Origin: Pomacea canaliculata
Lineage: Eukaryota; Mollusca; Gastropoda; Architaenioglossa; Ampullariidae
Reading direction: 5' to 3'
Assembly: GCF_003073045.1 (NCBI RefSeq)
Contig: NC_037594.1
Coordinates: forward strand, 22,636,927-22,700,926
DNA length: 64,000 nucleotides
In this document: piece after piece, positions 12,601 to 24,600 of the stretch
Numbering within the stretch: the first letter of the stretch is position 1
How the letters are laid out: the number at the start of each line of letters is the position of its first letter
Notes under the pieces: generated by a model
The model's database searches: none
What the model was told of the DNA's origin: nothing
What the model saw: only the letters and a program-made list of their open reading frames with translations
Made by a program: the position numbers and the translations under genes

Positions 12601-15600
12601 AACTAGTGTATATTGCTGCTAGTTCTATTGCTGTTACTGATGTTAAATAGGGTCAGGAACTAAAATGCTGGCTTGAAAATGGGTCTTACATGGTGTGGTT
12701 ATCCTGTGAACTGGGCTTTCCTGCTAATGACCCAGAAACACAGCCACTGGCACTCAGTCAGCAGTGTGAGTAGATCAGCATAATGATGATATTGATTTGA
12801 CATTAAAGAATGTTTTTATTAGTTAATTTTCAGTTCTGTGAAAAAAAACATTTACAAAAATTGATTTCACTCTTGTGCATAATTTATTCAAGTTTTTTTT
12901 ATTGTTTTCCTTATTTGGCATAAATTTGCCTGTTATGTTATCACTTGTTCCCTTCTGTTGATGCTAAACAGCTGATGGTGATGGAGCAAATCCTTTGGAG
13001 GACCATATTAAAAGATTTCAAGATGTGGCTGACAGAGCTTCTATCATCCTTGTCATCCTGTCTAAAAAATTTTCTAAATCAAGCACTTGCAAGCAGCAGG
13101 TATAATGTATCTACTTGTTACAGCTGATGTACATTGTTGAGGGAATTTTTTTAATGAAGAAAATTCAAAACCACGTGTTAAAACACCAAAATATGTTTTA
13201 TTCTACTGATCACCGAAAGGTACTCATAATGAGGATTGCTAGTTCTCTTCAGGAATATCAGGGGGCATTGCTGTAACTATCCACTGACTTGTTTTTCCAC
13301 AGCTTTTTTACTGTGAGCAGAGGAAACCCATCATCCCCGTCCACTATGAGAAATTCACCATGCCTAGCTGGCTGAGTATGCTAATTGGATCAGACTCTTT
13401 AGAGGTACAGTTCATGAACTGATTTGTCTCACCTTGTCTGAATTAAGAGATATTGTGTCATGAAAGAAATATTGCTCATCTGCATAGTCATTTTAATCTT
13501 TGGTTGCAGACCCTCTGACCAGCAAATATATTTTTTCAAAATTATGCTGGGATTCAACCATATTAAATGCTCACATCATTTCCATTTCATTCAGTTGTTA
13601 CTTTCACATGAAACCATATTTCAACATTCTGAGCATGCCAATTGTATTCTTATAATCATATGACAGGCTTAAAATGTTACCTAGTGCTGACATGTTTCCC
13701 TATCAGTCACACAGGAGTAGACTGCATGAACCTATGAAGATTATGCTGTTTCATCCACCATTTTATATGCCATGTCAGTTGTAAACTTGTTCAAATTTTT
13801 AATTAATAATCATACATGAAATGCTTGACACGCATTATTTCTATAGGGAATACAGGGTATAAAGTAACATAGTATATTTGCATTGACTAATGTGTTTGGA
13901 AAATGTGCAAAATATATCTTAAATTGAGAAGCTAACCAGGTGGTGGTTGAAACGATATTTTGCAGGGTGTCCATCTGCATAATTACAAGCAGACACTACA
14001 GGCTCGCATTCAACGCATGCTAAGTCCAGCTGCTAAAGAAAACCTGGAGGAATGGAGCAAAGAAGCCAAAATTTATCATTCAGTAAGTGGCGGCGTGTGG
14101 TTGTGGCCAAGTTTCCTTGACTTTGCCTGTGTGTTTGTCAGACTATATGGAACTTGAATAATGGAGCTTTTAAGTCTTGCTTTTTTGAGATTTTTTTTAT
14201 CTATTTAATTCTTGAAGGTCTATTGTTTAAGGATAAAGAGGGGTGGCAACCGAAAAGTACAAGTTTTTTTTTTTTAACCTGGATCACAGCTAAAGTTGTC
14301 ATATAACCTTGGGTTATGTTAATGTGGCAGTCAGAATTATGCAGTATCAGGTTCAGAGAGTTATTCTTGTTTCACGGATTTGAGGGTAGTCGGTAAAAGA
14401 TCTTTACAAACTTATATTCCTTGTTTGTCACTGGTTATCAAGTCTTAAATAATGAAGGGAAAAAATGAATGAGTTTCAACCAGTTCTAGAAGATCATCAC
14501 AGACTGAGAACTGACACGTAAAGTTTATGCTTATCCATATTCTGTATGTACATCTATAGATCTGTAATTTTTTGCAACAGATCTCAAACCATAATGAGAA
14601 TGAAAAGAAAAATTTACTATCTCTTGTAAGGAAGAGATTTACAGTACATTATCTCACCAACACTAGATACTGTCAGACTTTGTAGCTGAACAGTTTTTCC
14701 CCAAAGTTGTCCTTAGTTATGGATTGTAAACTCTCTTTATGTCATCATCCTTGCTTCTTACCCAACATTTGCGTTGGATGGTGGTGAGTCATGACTAAAT
14801 GGGCCATTAATCCTCATCCATGCAAAAGATACTATTCTTTGGTTTTATACACAGGTGGAACACATCAGAAAAACAATCAAAATAGACAACTGTGTATACA
14901 TCACAGGCAGTACCAGTTTCTTCAACCCAAGATCAGAAGAGATATGCAGGTATATTATCATATCCCTGTATGACATGAATTTTACCACCTTCAAGAATGA
15001 TGTGGAATGCTTTTTTGTTTCATGACAGTTGAAAAACTTGAATAGATCTACACTGGGAATGTTGCTTCTGTTGGCAACTTTACTTAGCTCACAAAAGAGT
15101 GCTGACTGAAGCTTTTTGAGAATGTGCAGAACAAATATGAAATATATATATATAAATAATACATATATAAAAATATACAAATAAATATTACAGTACTGTT
15201 TTCTATTTTTTTCTCTCTTTTCTTTTGCCAGGTCTATTGGGAAGAGTCTTGCATATGTTGACAACATTAGCATAGCAACTGGTGGCTTTTTCGGTGTTGG
15301 AGAAACAGTTGCACAAGCGTTTCATGAAGAAGTTCAGCACAGGTTACAGAAGAAAGATGTGTGGCACATTCTTCCAGACAGAGATTCAAAGGTGTGTGCA
15401 ACAGTCGCTTTGGGAGATTGCAAACTTAAATAAGTATCAATAATGATTGAAGGTGCAGAGGTAGAAAGAGCATGTTTGTTTTTGGGCTTTTGTTTTTCTT
15501 TTGCAGTCCGATAATTTCTCTATCTTGAACCCAACGTGTTGTATATATGGGGCCTTTAACTGTGGTTGCATTTACCATTCTTCCACATCCATTCATTTAC

Positions 15601-16838
15601 CTTTTGTACCCGATTCACTTTTTATTTGTGTTATCATTAACCTGACTCTCACCTGCCTGTTGTTATACATATTTTTGTACAGGACTGGTCCAAGCAGGCA
15701 AAGCAAAATTTGGATGGCACATTTGCAGTCGCCAGTTTTGGTAAAACATTGTTCTGTGGTGACAGTGTACGCCAGAGAGAAACCATTGTTGGACGCTGCT
15801 TTGAAGTCTGCATTCTCATTGAAGGTAATTATTTTCTTGACCTTTATTTTCCCCTCTATGGTTTACATAGGGTCTAAAGGCAGTTAAGACTGATATTATG
15901 AGAATAACAACAAAAAAATTAATGTTTAGTTTATTTTTATACATAATATCATGCCTTTGTTCCAAAGGCAGTTCCGCACAAAATTATTTTAAATGACTGG
16001 ATTTGATTCACTACGATAAAAAGTTGCCAAAATGCAGTAACTTGACAGATTCAAGGAATATTAAGATCACATTAGCATATTTTGCCATTAACTTTGACAG
16101 GGGCAGCACATGAAACTGAAGAATTTGCTTGGAACGATCATGTAGTTGTTCCAGTCATCTGCACAGGGGGTGCTACAAGTGGAGATTTGTCTGTACCACA
16201 TAAGATCTTTAAGGTACAGGAAAGTTGCTGATTGGAATTTGTAAGAGATGTAATGATGATTTTTTAACAGTTTCCTCTGCCTCAGAGAACACAATTTGAA
16301 TCTATCATTAGCTGCTTAGAGTTTTCATTACATATCTATAATAAGAGTATATTTATTTTTTATAATAATATGTACATATATCTGTCTTGCTGTAGGTACA
16401 TTTTCTTCCAGATTGCTTACGAAGTTCATAATATAAAGACTTTTTTTAGCCTTTTCTAGGGTTTTTAGCCTTTTGATCATCTTAGATTTTTTGTAATCAC
16501 AGTTTCACTGTAGTTGTTAAGCAATTGGTTTTACTTCTAATGTCCAGGTGCCTCAAGGGGTATCACCATCAGACTGGGAGTATCTACACTACAGTGATAT
16601 TTCTGTCGATGACATTGGCAAGTGTGTATCCAGGATTGTGTCTGGAATTCTTCAGCACTTAGCATCTAGTAAGGAGGCAGAGGCAGTTCTATTGAGTAGT
16701 CCTCGTACTCCAGTATCCAGCAGCTTTTCTCCAAAAAATAGCAAGTCTTCCTTAACAGCAAGAACTCCAAAGACATCGCCATCTCCTGTGAAATCCAAAT
16801 TTTCTCTGAACACCATGAAAACCATGCTGCTAGAGTGA
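6684..16838 (+). CDS. TIR-TIR-SLOG protein (Thoeris-like domain combination)
   Basis: Nineteen exons reconstructed by splice sites and frame: 6684-6702, 6997-7198, 7691-7757, 8111-8217, 8910-9121, 10039-10282, 10712-10837, 11281-11440, 11791-11927, 12225-12356, 12651-12765, 12972-13099, 13303-13404, 13966-14082, 14855-14949, 15232-15391, 15683-15824, 16101-16213, 16548-16838; about 885-890 residues. The N-terminal 200 residues hold two similar short modules of unknown fold. TIR1 (about residues 250-370) reads LLISYVRAEAAEYAVHL, then IPLVTPRYGETLWTNREVKL with the Glu expected of TIR NADases in NRE. TIR2 (about 450-580) reads ADRASIILVILSKNFSKSS then TCKQQLFYCE, with Gln at the matching position. 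The SLOG domain (about 620-830) has VYITGSTSFF, ATGGFFGVGETVAQAF and VVPVICTGGATSG. The tail is rich in S/T-P pairs. No signal peptide or membrane span: cytosolic. Exon 4 needs one extra A after its acceptor, or a weaker acceptor at 8121, to keep frame. The short first exon is the least certain part. By analogy TIR would make an NAD-derived signal and SLOG bind it; that is inference. Confidence 0.85.
7772..7965 (-). repeat. Non-LTR retrotransposon 3' tail (family A, copy 1)
   Basis: Intronic segment of the TIR-SLOG gene related to 20815-21045. Shared blocks include agcatgctctt, the gcttaaga stretch and atggacag followed by atatgaggga. The lower end has an ATT-type tail when read on the minus strand (ATATAAATcaccc followed by ATT repeats), as seen at the 3' ends of many CR1/L2/Jockey-like elements. 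No coding sequence remains. Confidence 0.55.
9161..9370 (-). repeat. Non-LTR retrotransposon 3' tail (family B, copy 1)
   Basis: Intronic segment closely matching, in inverted orientation, 59760-59975 just downstream of a reverse-transcriptase remnant. Shared blocks include agatcacactctctgcaca, aacataaagatg and agaatgtaaagcaatggatg-like sequence. The match to sequence next to an RT fragment is why it is called a retrotransposon 3' end. Confidence 0.6.
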
Positions 16839-18050
16839 AGCTCTGTAAATTTTATTTGTCCTGTTTGGTCTCTGAGGTCCAAACTCTGACTACATCTTTT
16901 GGGTATGATGGTAACATTTACTGCCTTGAACTTGATGCATTTATTATTTCTTTGTTAAATTCCTTTTCTATTAGGAATCTCACATTTTATCTGTCACTCA
17001 CCATATAACTGGTTTCTTTTTTTTACAATATTAAATCTCATTGCTGTGTGCATGACCTTTCGTTTTCAAGATGCAAGCTGTCAAACATTTACATATACAA
17101 AAAAGATAAAACCTGAGACTTCTTGTCAGAATATGTTGTCAAGGCTACAACTAGTGAGAGAAGTGCAAGGGTATGTTGATTGACACACCCATGTTCATGA
17201 CTTGGACTTGACCTCTTTCTATTCACATGAGTATGGCTGATTTTTAAAGGCTTGCATCCTGTGAATAGAAATTTCTTAGTTCTTGTCATAGATGTTATAT
17301 TTTGTTTCAATTTTACTTCATTTCAACTGTCTACTTTGACATTTTTGTGAAAAATTGATTAATTGATCTAAAGTTATGACAAGATTTAGCAACTTAATAG
17401 TTTGTTTTTAATAGTGAAAACATGTGAACAACCATAGCCTGGTAGCTTGATAGGGAGTAGAAGAATGCTGCTTGGGAATCGTTCAGGCCTGTGTTTAGAA
17501 AACTCCCCCTGCCAACCCATAGCAGAAATGGATACCTATGATAAAAAGGGGCTTGAGATGGTTGGGTTCTACCTTCAATGTACTGTTGCCTTGACTCGCT
17601 AAACCACTCATGTTTACTGCCTCTAGAGCCACTTTTCTGTACCTTTATCTTGGCCAAGAAAGGTTGAAATGTTTATGATTTAAAAAAAAAAAAGACAACT
17701 TGTAATTGTCAAATAACTCTCAGCTAAACAAATTTCTAACAGTTCATATTTTACAGGAAGGCTGTGTAGCTGTGTGATAAGGGCATTTAGCATGGGGTTG
17801 TGGGTCCAAGGTTTGTTAATGTCCATCACTGGGGGACTCTCTTTTTTTTCATCTGCCAGTGAGGAAATGTTAAAGGCAACAGAAGGAAAGTGTTGGTTTC
17901 CATTTTCAACATGGTGTGTCTGTGAAAAGTGAACCTCTTACAGTTCACTGCTCTTATGGCCACTATGCTATGAAACCTTGTATTGTAATGTGTACATTGG
18001 AAACAAAATGCATGTTCTTGTAGCTGTTAATAAATCTACAAACAGCTGTT
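16839..18050 (+). other. 3' UTR of the TIR-SLOG gene
   Basis: About 1.2 kb of AT-rich non-coding sequence between the TIR-SLOG stop codon and an AATAAA signal at 18029-18034. No other coding sequence was recognised. The transcript end is inferred from this signal; earlier alternative signals are possible. Confidence 0.45.
18029..18034 (+). terminator. Poly(A) signal AATAAA (TIR-SLOG gene)
   Basis: Canonical hexamer on the plus strand about 1.2 kb after the TIR-SLOG stop codon and 52 bases before the opposing signal of CYP20A1. Confidence 0.5.
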
Positions 18051-18085
18051 AATGCAAACAGGACTCAAAAAATTATTTAATTATT

Positions 18086-18091
18086 TTTATT
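18086..18091 (-). terminator. Poly(A) signal AATAAA (CYP20A1)
   Basis: Plus-strand tttatt reads AATAAA on the minus strand, 560 bases past the CYP20A1 stop codon. Together with 18029-18034 it puts the two convergent transcript ends within a few tens of bases of each other. Confidence 0.45.
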
Positions 18092-18650
18092 TCTTGCTAC
18101 CATTCACAAAGGCAAGTACATCCAACAGCCTAATAGATGTTAAAAGCTCGCTCCTGATCACTCTCACACACATATGTATGCATGTATGGTAAATTGGGGG
18201 CAAGCATAGGCCTTGGTCAGTTGTTTGGGTTGTTTTAGGGCTAGGGGTAGAAGCTGGCATGGTTTGGGTTTTGAATTTAAGAATGGGATGTGCTGACCAT
18301 GCTAACAAGTAAACCTCAGATTTCTTTCTGGGATTTTGAAGGGAGGATATACTTTGAAGGAATCTTTTTCAATTTTGAACTGAGGACTTATTAACAGGGG
18401 ACGCATTCTTTAAAAAGAGCAGTTCTGATACACATATAGTTCCTGTTCTGCTGGATCAACATACATGAGCACACATGCACATCAAGAAACTAACATTCAG
18501 TCTGAGTAACATAACAACTGATTGAATTATGTCCATATATGACTGAGCAAAATATATTGGACTATATATAATACTTAAAGACTGCTCTGCTTATACAATA
18601 GTTGCACAAGCATGTTGTGACACCAACAAAAAATAATATTCTTTGATGAC

Positions 18651-21600
18651 CTATTTTCTTTTCATAACATTGATCCAAATTTCTTCTTTTGGATGGGTCA
18701 CAAGACCATGCTTTGGCAAAACAGTTTGCCCTGGGACCAGAGTGACTTCAAAGTTGCGGATAATGGTAGCAAGCATGATGGTTGCTTCAACATAGGCAAA
18801 TCTGTAGCCAGGACAGATTCGTTTGCCAGCAAAACCATAAGGGCTGAAGGCAAGACTTGGTCTGCTCTTAATCTCGTTTTCAGAAAACGATCAGGATTGA
18901 ACCTGAAACAACATGAAGACTTGTACGCTTGCTCAGAAAATTCAGCTTTTGATGGAACTTAATTCTACAGCATTCCAGGATAGTCTTGTTGGGAGTCTCC
19001 TATGCCCTGGGGTCTAAGAACCTGTCCTACAAATTGTTGGGTGTACTAGCAAAACTGAGAAATTATATCTAATATCTGAAGATACAAAGCAAAAGGCAGC
19101 ACAGATTTTATTAACAAGGGACAGAATTTTTAAGTACGAACAATCGTGGAGGTAATTATCATTGCAAAAAATAGGTTAGGGTGGAAACGGGGAATTTTGA
19201 GGCTGCTTGCACAATTCTTTTCTAGAGTATGGTGTAAATTTCAGGCAATCAAGAGTTGCTCTTGGATCTACCATTGTAGCCTGGATACGTGAAGGTAGAG
19301 AACTGTTTTATTGGTCTTCTTTCCAAAAACTGCATGGTTGACAGTCTACTGCAATGCAGAACTTTCTTACAAATGTCTGGGCTGAGCTCTGTACAAAATA
19401 TCCTTACCAAACTGGGTGAACAACCACCCTCCTCAGACTTAGAACTATCACCGCATAATAAGGTCAAATAATGTCAGTCCATGGACAGGCTTAATTTACT
19501 TAGCTCTTCCATTGGCTGTAAACAGTAAAGTACGCATGTCCAAATATATTCCTGATGTCAGATCTCATGGCTTCTTTCTGTGCAAGGAAGTGTTTCAAGC
19601 TCTACTGTATTAAGCAGGACAATGACCAAGTAAGGGGCTGCAAAAAAATAGCAATGTAACTGGCAGAAAACTATATGGCATGAAGCAGGGATTATCACTT
19701 TTTCTCGTTTCTCGGTTATCAACAACAGGAAAAATGAAGCGTCAACAGCTTAACATCCTCTAGGTTTGCTTTTGTAGTCCCAACCTGGCAATTATCCTGC
19801 TTCATATATTTGACCCCACATGACATGTATGGAGATAACTAGAGGAAGGAATTTTTTTGCTTATATTTTGGGAAATGCTATTTAACACAGAGCTCCCACC
19901 CTGTCATTTCAAAAAAAAGTTTTCCACTGCAGTAAACCTTTAAAACTGTTAACTGATTTATAAAAAGAATAACAGAGAAGCTGTTTTTAATGCTAATGCA
20001 CTAACGAAATTTCAATTTGTTTCCTGCATTAACTGAAATACTACTTTATGCATAAGGATAATATAGGCTCAGAACTCCCACAAAAGGAAGGAAAAAAATG
20101 CTCACTTGTGTGGCTCAGGCCAGATTTTCTCATCTGTCAGAACAACACCTAATGCATGAATTACTGGTGTCTGAAACAGATAAAATTATGTTAAGTATGC
20201 GATTATATCATCCTGAAATAACCCAGGTTTGAAATCTATAGCGTTAGGGTTGGCACTGTTTGAAACATTCAAGGTGAGATTTATGCTCTTCCTACACATA
20301 ATTAGTACCAACACAGGCTTTTACTTGACCGAGTCATCTGTGGAGCAAAAATATGCTGCTGGAAATCTTAATGAAATTAAGCATATTGTTATGAACTTAT
20401 TATTAGCGATGGATCCTCTACACACACTCTCTTACACATGCTACACATATTCAAAACCAAGTCAAATCTAGAACACAACAACTTTGAGTAAATCTCACAA
20501 CAAATGTTCTTTCCTTCCAAAGGCCTTTACCTTGTCCAAAATTTTGGGTTTATACAGGCGGGATAATAAAGATTTTTTTTCTTTCGTATTGTCTAACCAT
20601 GCTAGCATATGTTTCGTAAACATTTAAATTACTATGTTAAAGAATGTATTTAAGCAAACAATGAAATTTATAACTAACCCCTTTTGGAATAAAATATCCA
20701 CCTAGTGTCCGATCCACATCTTCAAAACGTGCTGCCCAGGGAGCAACCACCCCACAGCGAAGGCCTTCGTCTAAAATCTGGCGAAGGTATCTGTCAAGCA
20801 TACACCTCCATGTGAACAATAATAATAAATATAAAATTTGTAAAGCACATAGTCATACTCTTAAAGAGCATGCTCTTTGCGCTTAAGAACAAGAACAAAA
20901 CATGGACAGTATATGAGGGACAGTAAAACAAATAACATATCAACTATAAAAGAATAAACAACTGTACTAACGAAAAATAAAATCAAATACAGAAAATACA
21001 AAGAGGAACCAAATAACAAGAATAACATGTCTGGAAAATAACTTGAGAATATAAATGTTAAAGCTTATGGAAATTATTATTTATGTTGCAGCAGAATGAG
21101 AAGGAATAAAACACCTGCCCATTAGCTATTTACTTCCCTTTCCACATCAACTATAGGTTGCTAACTTGTGAGTTTGTCAGCTGAGCTGGAAAGCATAAAA
21201 CACATTTTCCCCTACATATGTTCTGTATCATCATTGCTTTATGGAAATAATTGACAAAGAACTGACAGTCTGAGGGGAAGTTATAGATGTACCAATAGAA
21301 CAACTGGTCACTATAATATCCTCATATAGCGTTGCCAAACATAAAGAATTCAGTCTGTAATGTTGCACCTGTGACACCTGTTCACAGGGCTGGGCATCGG
21401 GGGTTTTCTCTGGGTACTCTGGTTTTCTCCTCCCCTCCCTTTTCCCTCATAGTGCAAAATTGTCGCAAGGTGGAAGCACTTTCCTACTAAATAAACCAAC
21501 CAAACCAACCAACCTGTAATGTTAAGTGCAAAATCACCATGAGGTGGAAGCACTTTCCCTCCAAAATCAACAACAGCAACTGTAATATTGAAGTTTAAAA

Positions 21601-24600
21601 CAGGGTGAAGGATCAACAGGCCTTAGCCCAATTAAGGAGCAATAAGTATCACCATAAAAAATATTTTTGAGAGTACAGCTCTCACTTGAGGTTGCTGATG
21701 TTGTGGTGCGAAACATCACCATCAAGACCAAGGACTGAAACAAGTTCTTGGTACAAGAGCTCTTGAAAGTGCTTATTAGCAGCAAGAAAGTAGACAGTCC
21801 AGGTCAGTACTGAAACATACAGCTACAACTGACAGCCCTTCCCGATTCTGTCATCGTCTTTCCGCAATTATAACACTGCGCTCATCAACATTTTTTTTTT
21901 TTTAAAAACATAAGAGAAGTTAGTAAGGACTCGGCAGTTGTTATAAACAATAAAATAATTTCTTTCTGCAAAAGACTTTTTTGCCTTTAAAGCTAAGATG
22001 TATAACCTGAAAAACTTCAGGGGTATACAACATAAGAGTGATGCTTACATTCCATTTAATTACCATGTAACGTACATGAAAGGTGCTACTAATTTAGCAT
22101 ACAATTTCCAGTTGTGTGAAAGCCTCCAATGGTGTAGGTAATGGCATCAGCATTCTGGTATGTTTTTGTCATCATGGTGGTTAATGATAGCATCTAGCAG
22201 AATGAAGTCCTTGCTCTCTTGACCATAAGCAAGTCGTCGTTTTACCGCACGCTGAATGATCTCATGCATTGAGTTCAAAGCTGAAAGAGGCCAAGTGATA
22301 ACCATTAAGAAAACAAAAAACCAAGGGTTGCCAAACAAGCTGAAATACCACCACTAATTTTGAGATTATCGATAATCAAGTCTATAATCCAAACTAACAT
22401 GTATAAATATGTATCTCTTACTGTTACTGATCTGCAATATTAGGATAATGAATGGCAAATGAAATGTGCCATATGTTTCGTGCACACATTCAATATTAAA
22501 AAAATAAATGTCATTCAGTTTCAAATTACAGCTGAGAATTTTTGATGCAGAGATCACCAAAAATTAGTAGAATGGCTAGTTTCCTATGGTGTATTACAGG
22601 AAACCTGATCTTTTGCCATTGATGGAAAGTCTTTAATCCATAATGTAAAAGGGAGTGAGTCGAAGATTGTCAATGTCACATCAAAATCAGTAAAGTTGTC
22701 CTCTCTTGCATTATTCTGCACATTTTTGTGCAAAACCTTTTATCAATAGATGTCTTGCATGTTTATACCTTTCAGGAAGCTTTTGCTCCTGGCATCTTCA
22801 TCTGATGGTAAATAAGGATCAACTAGACGTCTGTTCATTTCTTCCCAAGCCTGTACCTCATCATAAATACAGTCACAGTCTTAACAAATTCTCTTCATTC
22901 TCTTTCTCTCCCCCAACCTCAACCTTCATAAAAACCATGTCATTTCCCTTTTGTAACAAGGAAAAAGAATCAGAGGTAATAAAGGCTGACACATATTCAA
23001 TGTAAAATCAAAGGCTAAATGAAGATGTTCTCATCTTAAATTTTATCAAATCAAAGCAAAGGAATCATCTAGTTATTATAATATTTAAACCACAACTACT
23101 GGCTGACAGGTGATTATAAATAAACGATTTCTGTTCTCTGATTTTAAAGTGCCTTTGGTTGTGTTTTCAAAAGAAATGTCCTGTGTGTCATGCAGTTCCT
23201 GCCCCCCAAAACACCCCACTCCCCCACTGAAATTTTCCTTTTTTTTTCATAGGCCTGATTTTAGGCCAATCTTCAATTTCTTTCTTTTTCTTTTCACTGC
23301 TGCGTGTGGCTTGAAAGGGGATACTTTAATAAGTGGTTATTTTTAGTAAATTGTACATTTAATCACCTAGTTCTTCCCAAGAATCATTTATCTGAAAATC
23401 AGCTTATAATATGTAGATGCTCACTATGTCATAGCTGTCTTTGAAAGCCAAAGCTTCTACATCATCATGAAAAGAATCTCCCAAAAGCCCCACCAGCGCT
23501 GCCTTCACAGCGAAAAGGAACATGTATTGTCCTAAAGGAAGATGATCATCAGGCCCTGCCTGCTCCAACTTCTTGACAATATCTTCTGCAACCTATAATG
23601 AGAGATGTTACATCACAAAACAGTCAGAAAATTGCAAGTGCATGCCTTTAAGGTTCTCTCTCTATCAAACATATGCTCCCCCATCTATCCACATAGTATC
23701 ATGGTAACAAAAGATGTGTTGCCCAGATTAAGCTTTAAAAAAAAGGGTTAGCATTTTGTTTTGATTTACCTGCTATATCTATATTGTTTATGTTAAGCTC
23801 TTGGTTTCAAATGACTTCTTCCCCCTAAAAAATTGTGCCAGGAGCATGGCATTGAAAAAACTACAGATGACAGTAGTAGGCTTCATGCTAAGTGATCAGA
23901 AGCTTGTATCCCATGCACTTCTCAATACTTTCTTTAATATGTTTTTCCTGTCACTCTTTTCTCCTCCTTTCTCAGCAAGCCTAGTTTTACCACTAGGCAA
24001 TCACCTATATGCAAAAATTGAAGGTAGAGGACGATTTAAGGGGTTGGGAAAATATATAATTTTCAATAGTGTTGTACTGGACAACTTATAAATGGTACTC
24101 AATGTTGAAGTATAATTGAAAATGTTAACAACCACATTAGTTTTTGTTGCCGATTAAAGTCTCTAAGTTGGAACTAAGAATTATCTGTGACCAACAATGC
24201 CTCTAGAGCTAGATTAGCTTGTCTGCTTATTGTCTCTATATAACCTGGCATTTGCAGTAGTTATAAACTCACTTTGCAAAGCAAAAAGCATGGAAAAGTC
24301 AGATTTGAAGCTTCAGTCTCATGATCCAAATAAAGTTAATGTTGAATGTATTACAACTAGTTGGTTTGGGAGGAGGTGGAGGATACTACATCAATCTTTT
24401 ACCAAGGGCCCTAAATAACCCAGTACCACTGGTTCTGATCTCTGCACTGCTCTTTGTTAGTGCCTCACTAATAAAACAATTAAGCTTCAAGATGAAAAAA
24501 CAATTAACCTTTTGAAATTTGTCGTAATAGATGACAAGATTTTCATGACTGAAAGTCTTATCAAAGTCAAAACGCCGTGACTTGCCATCCTCTCCATTTG

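Noticed and set aside
6684..16838. Toll-like receptor or MyD88/SARM1 orthologue
   Set aside because: No LRR, membrane span, death, ARM or SAM domain is visible; the C-terminal half is a SLOG-type domain instead.
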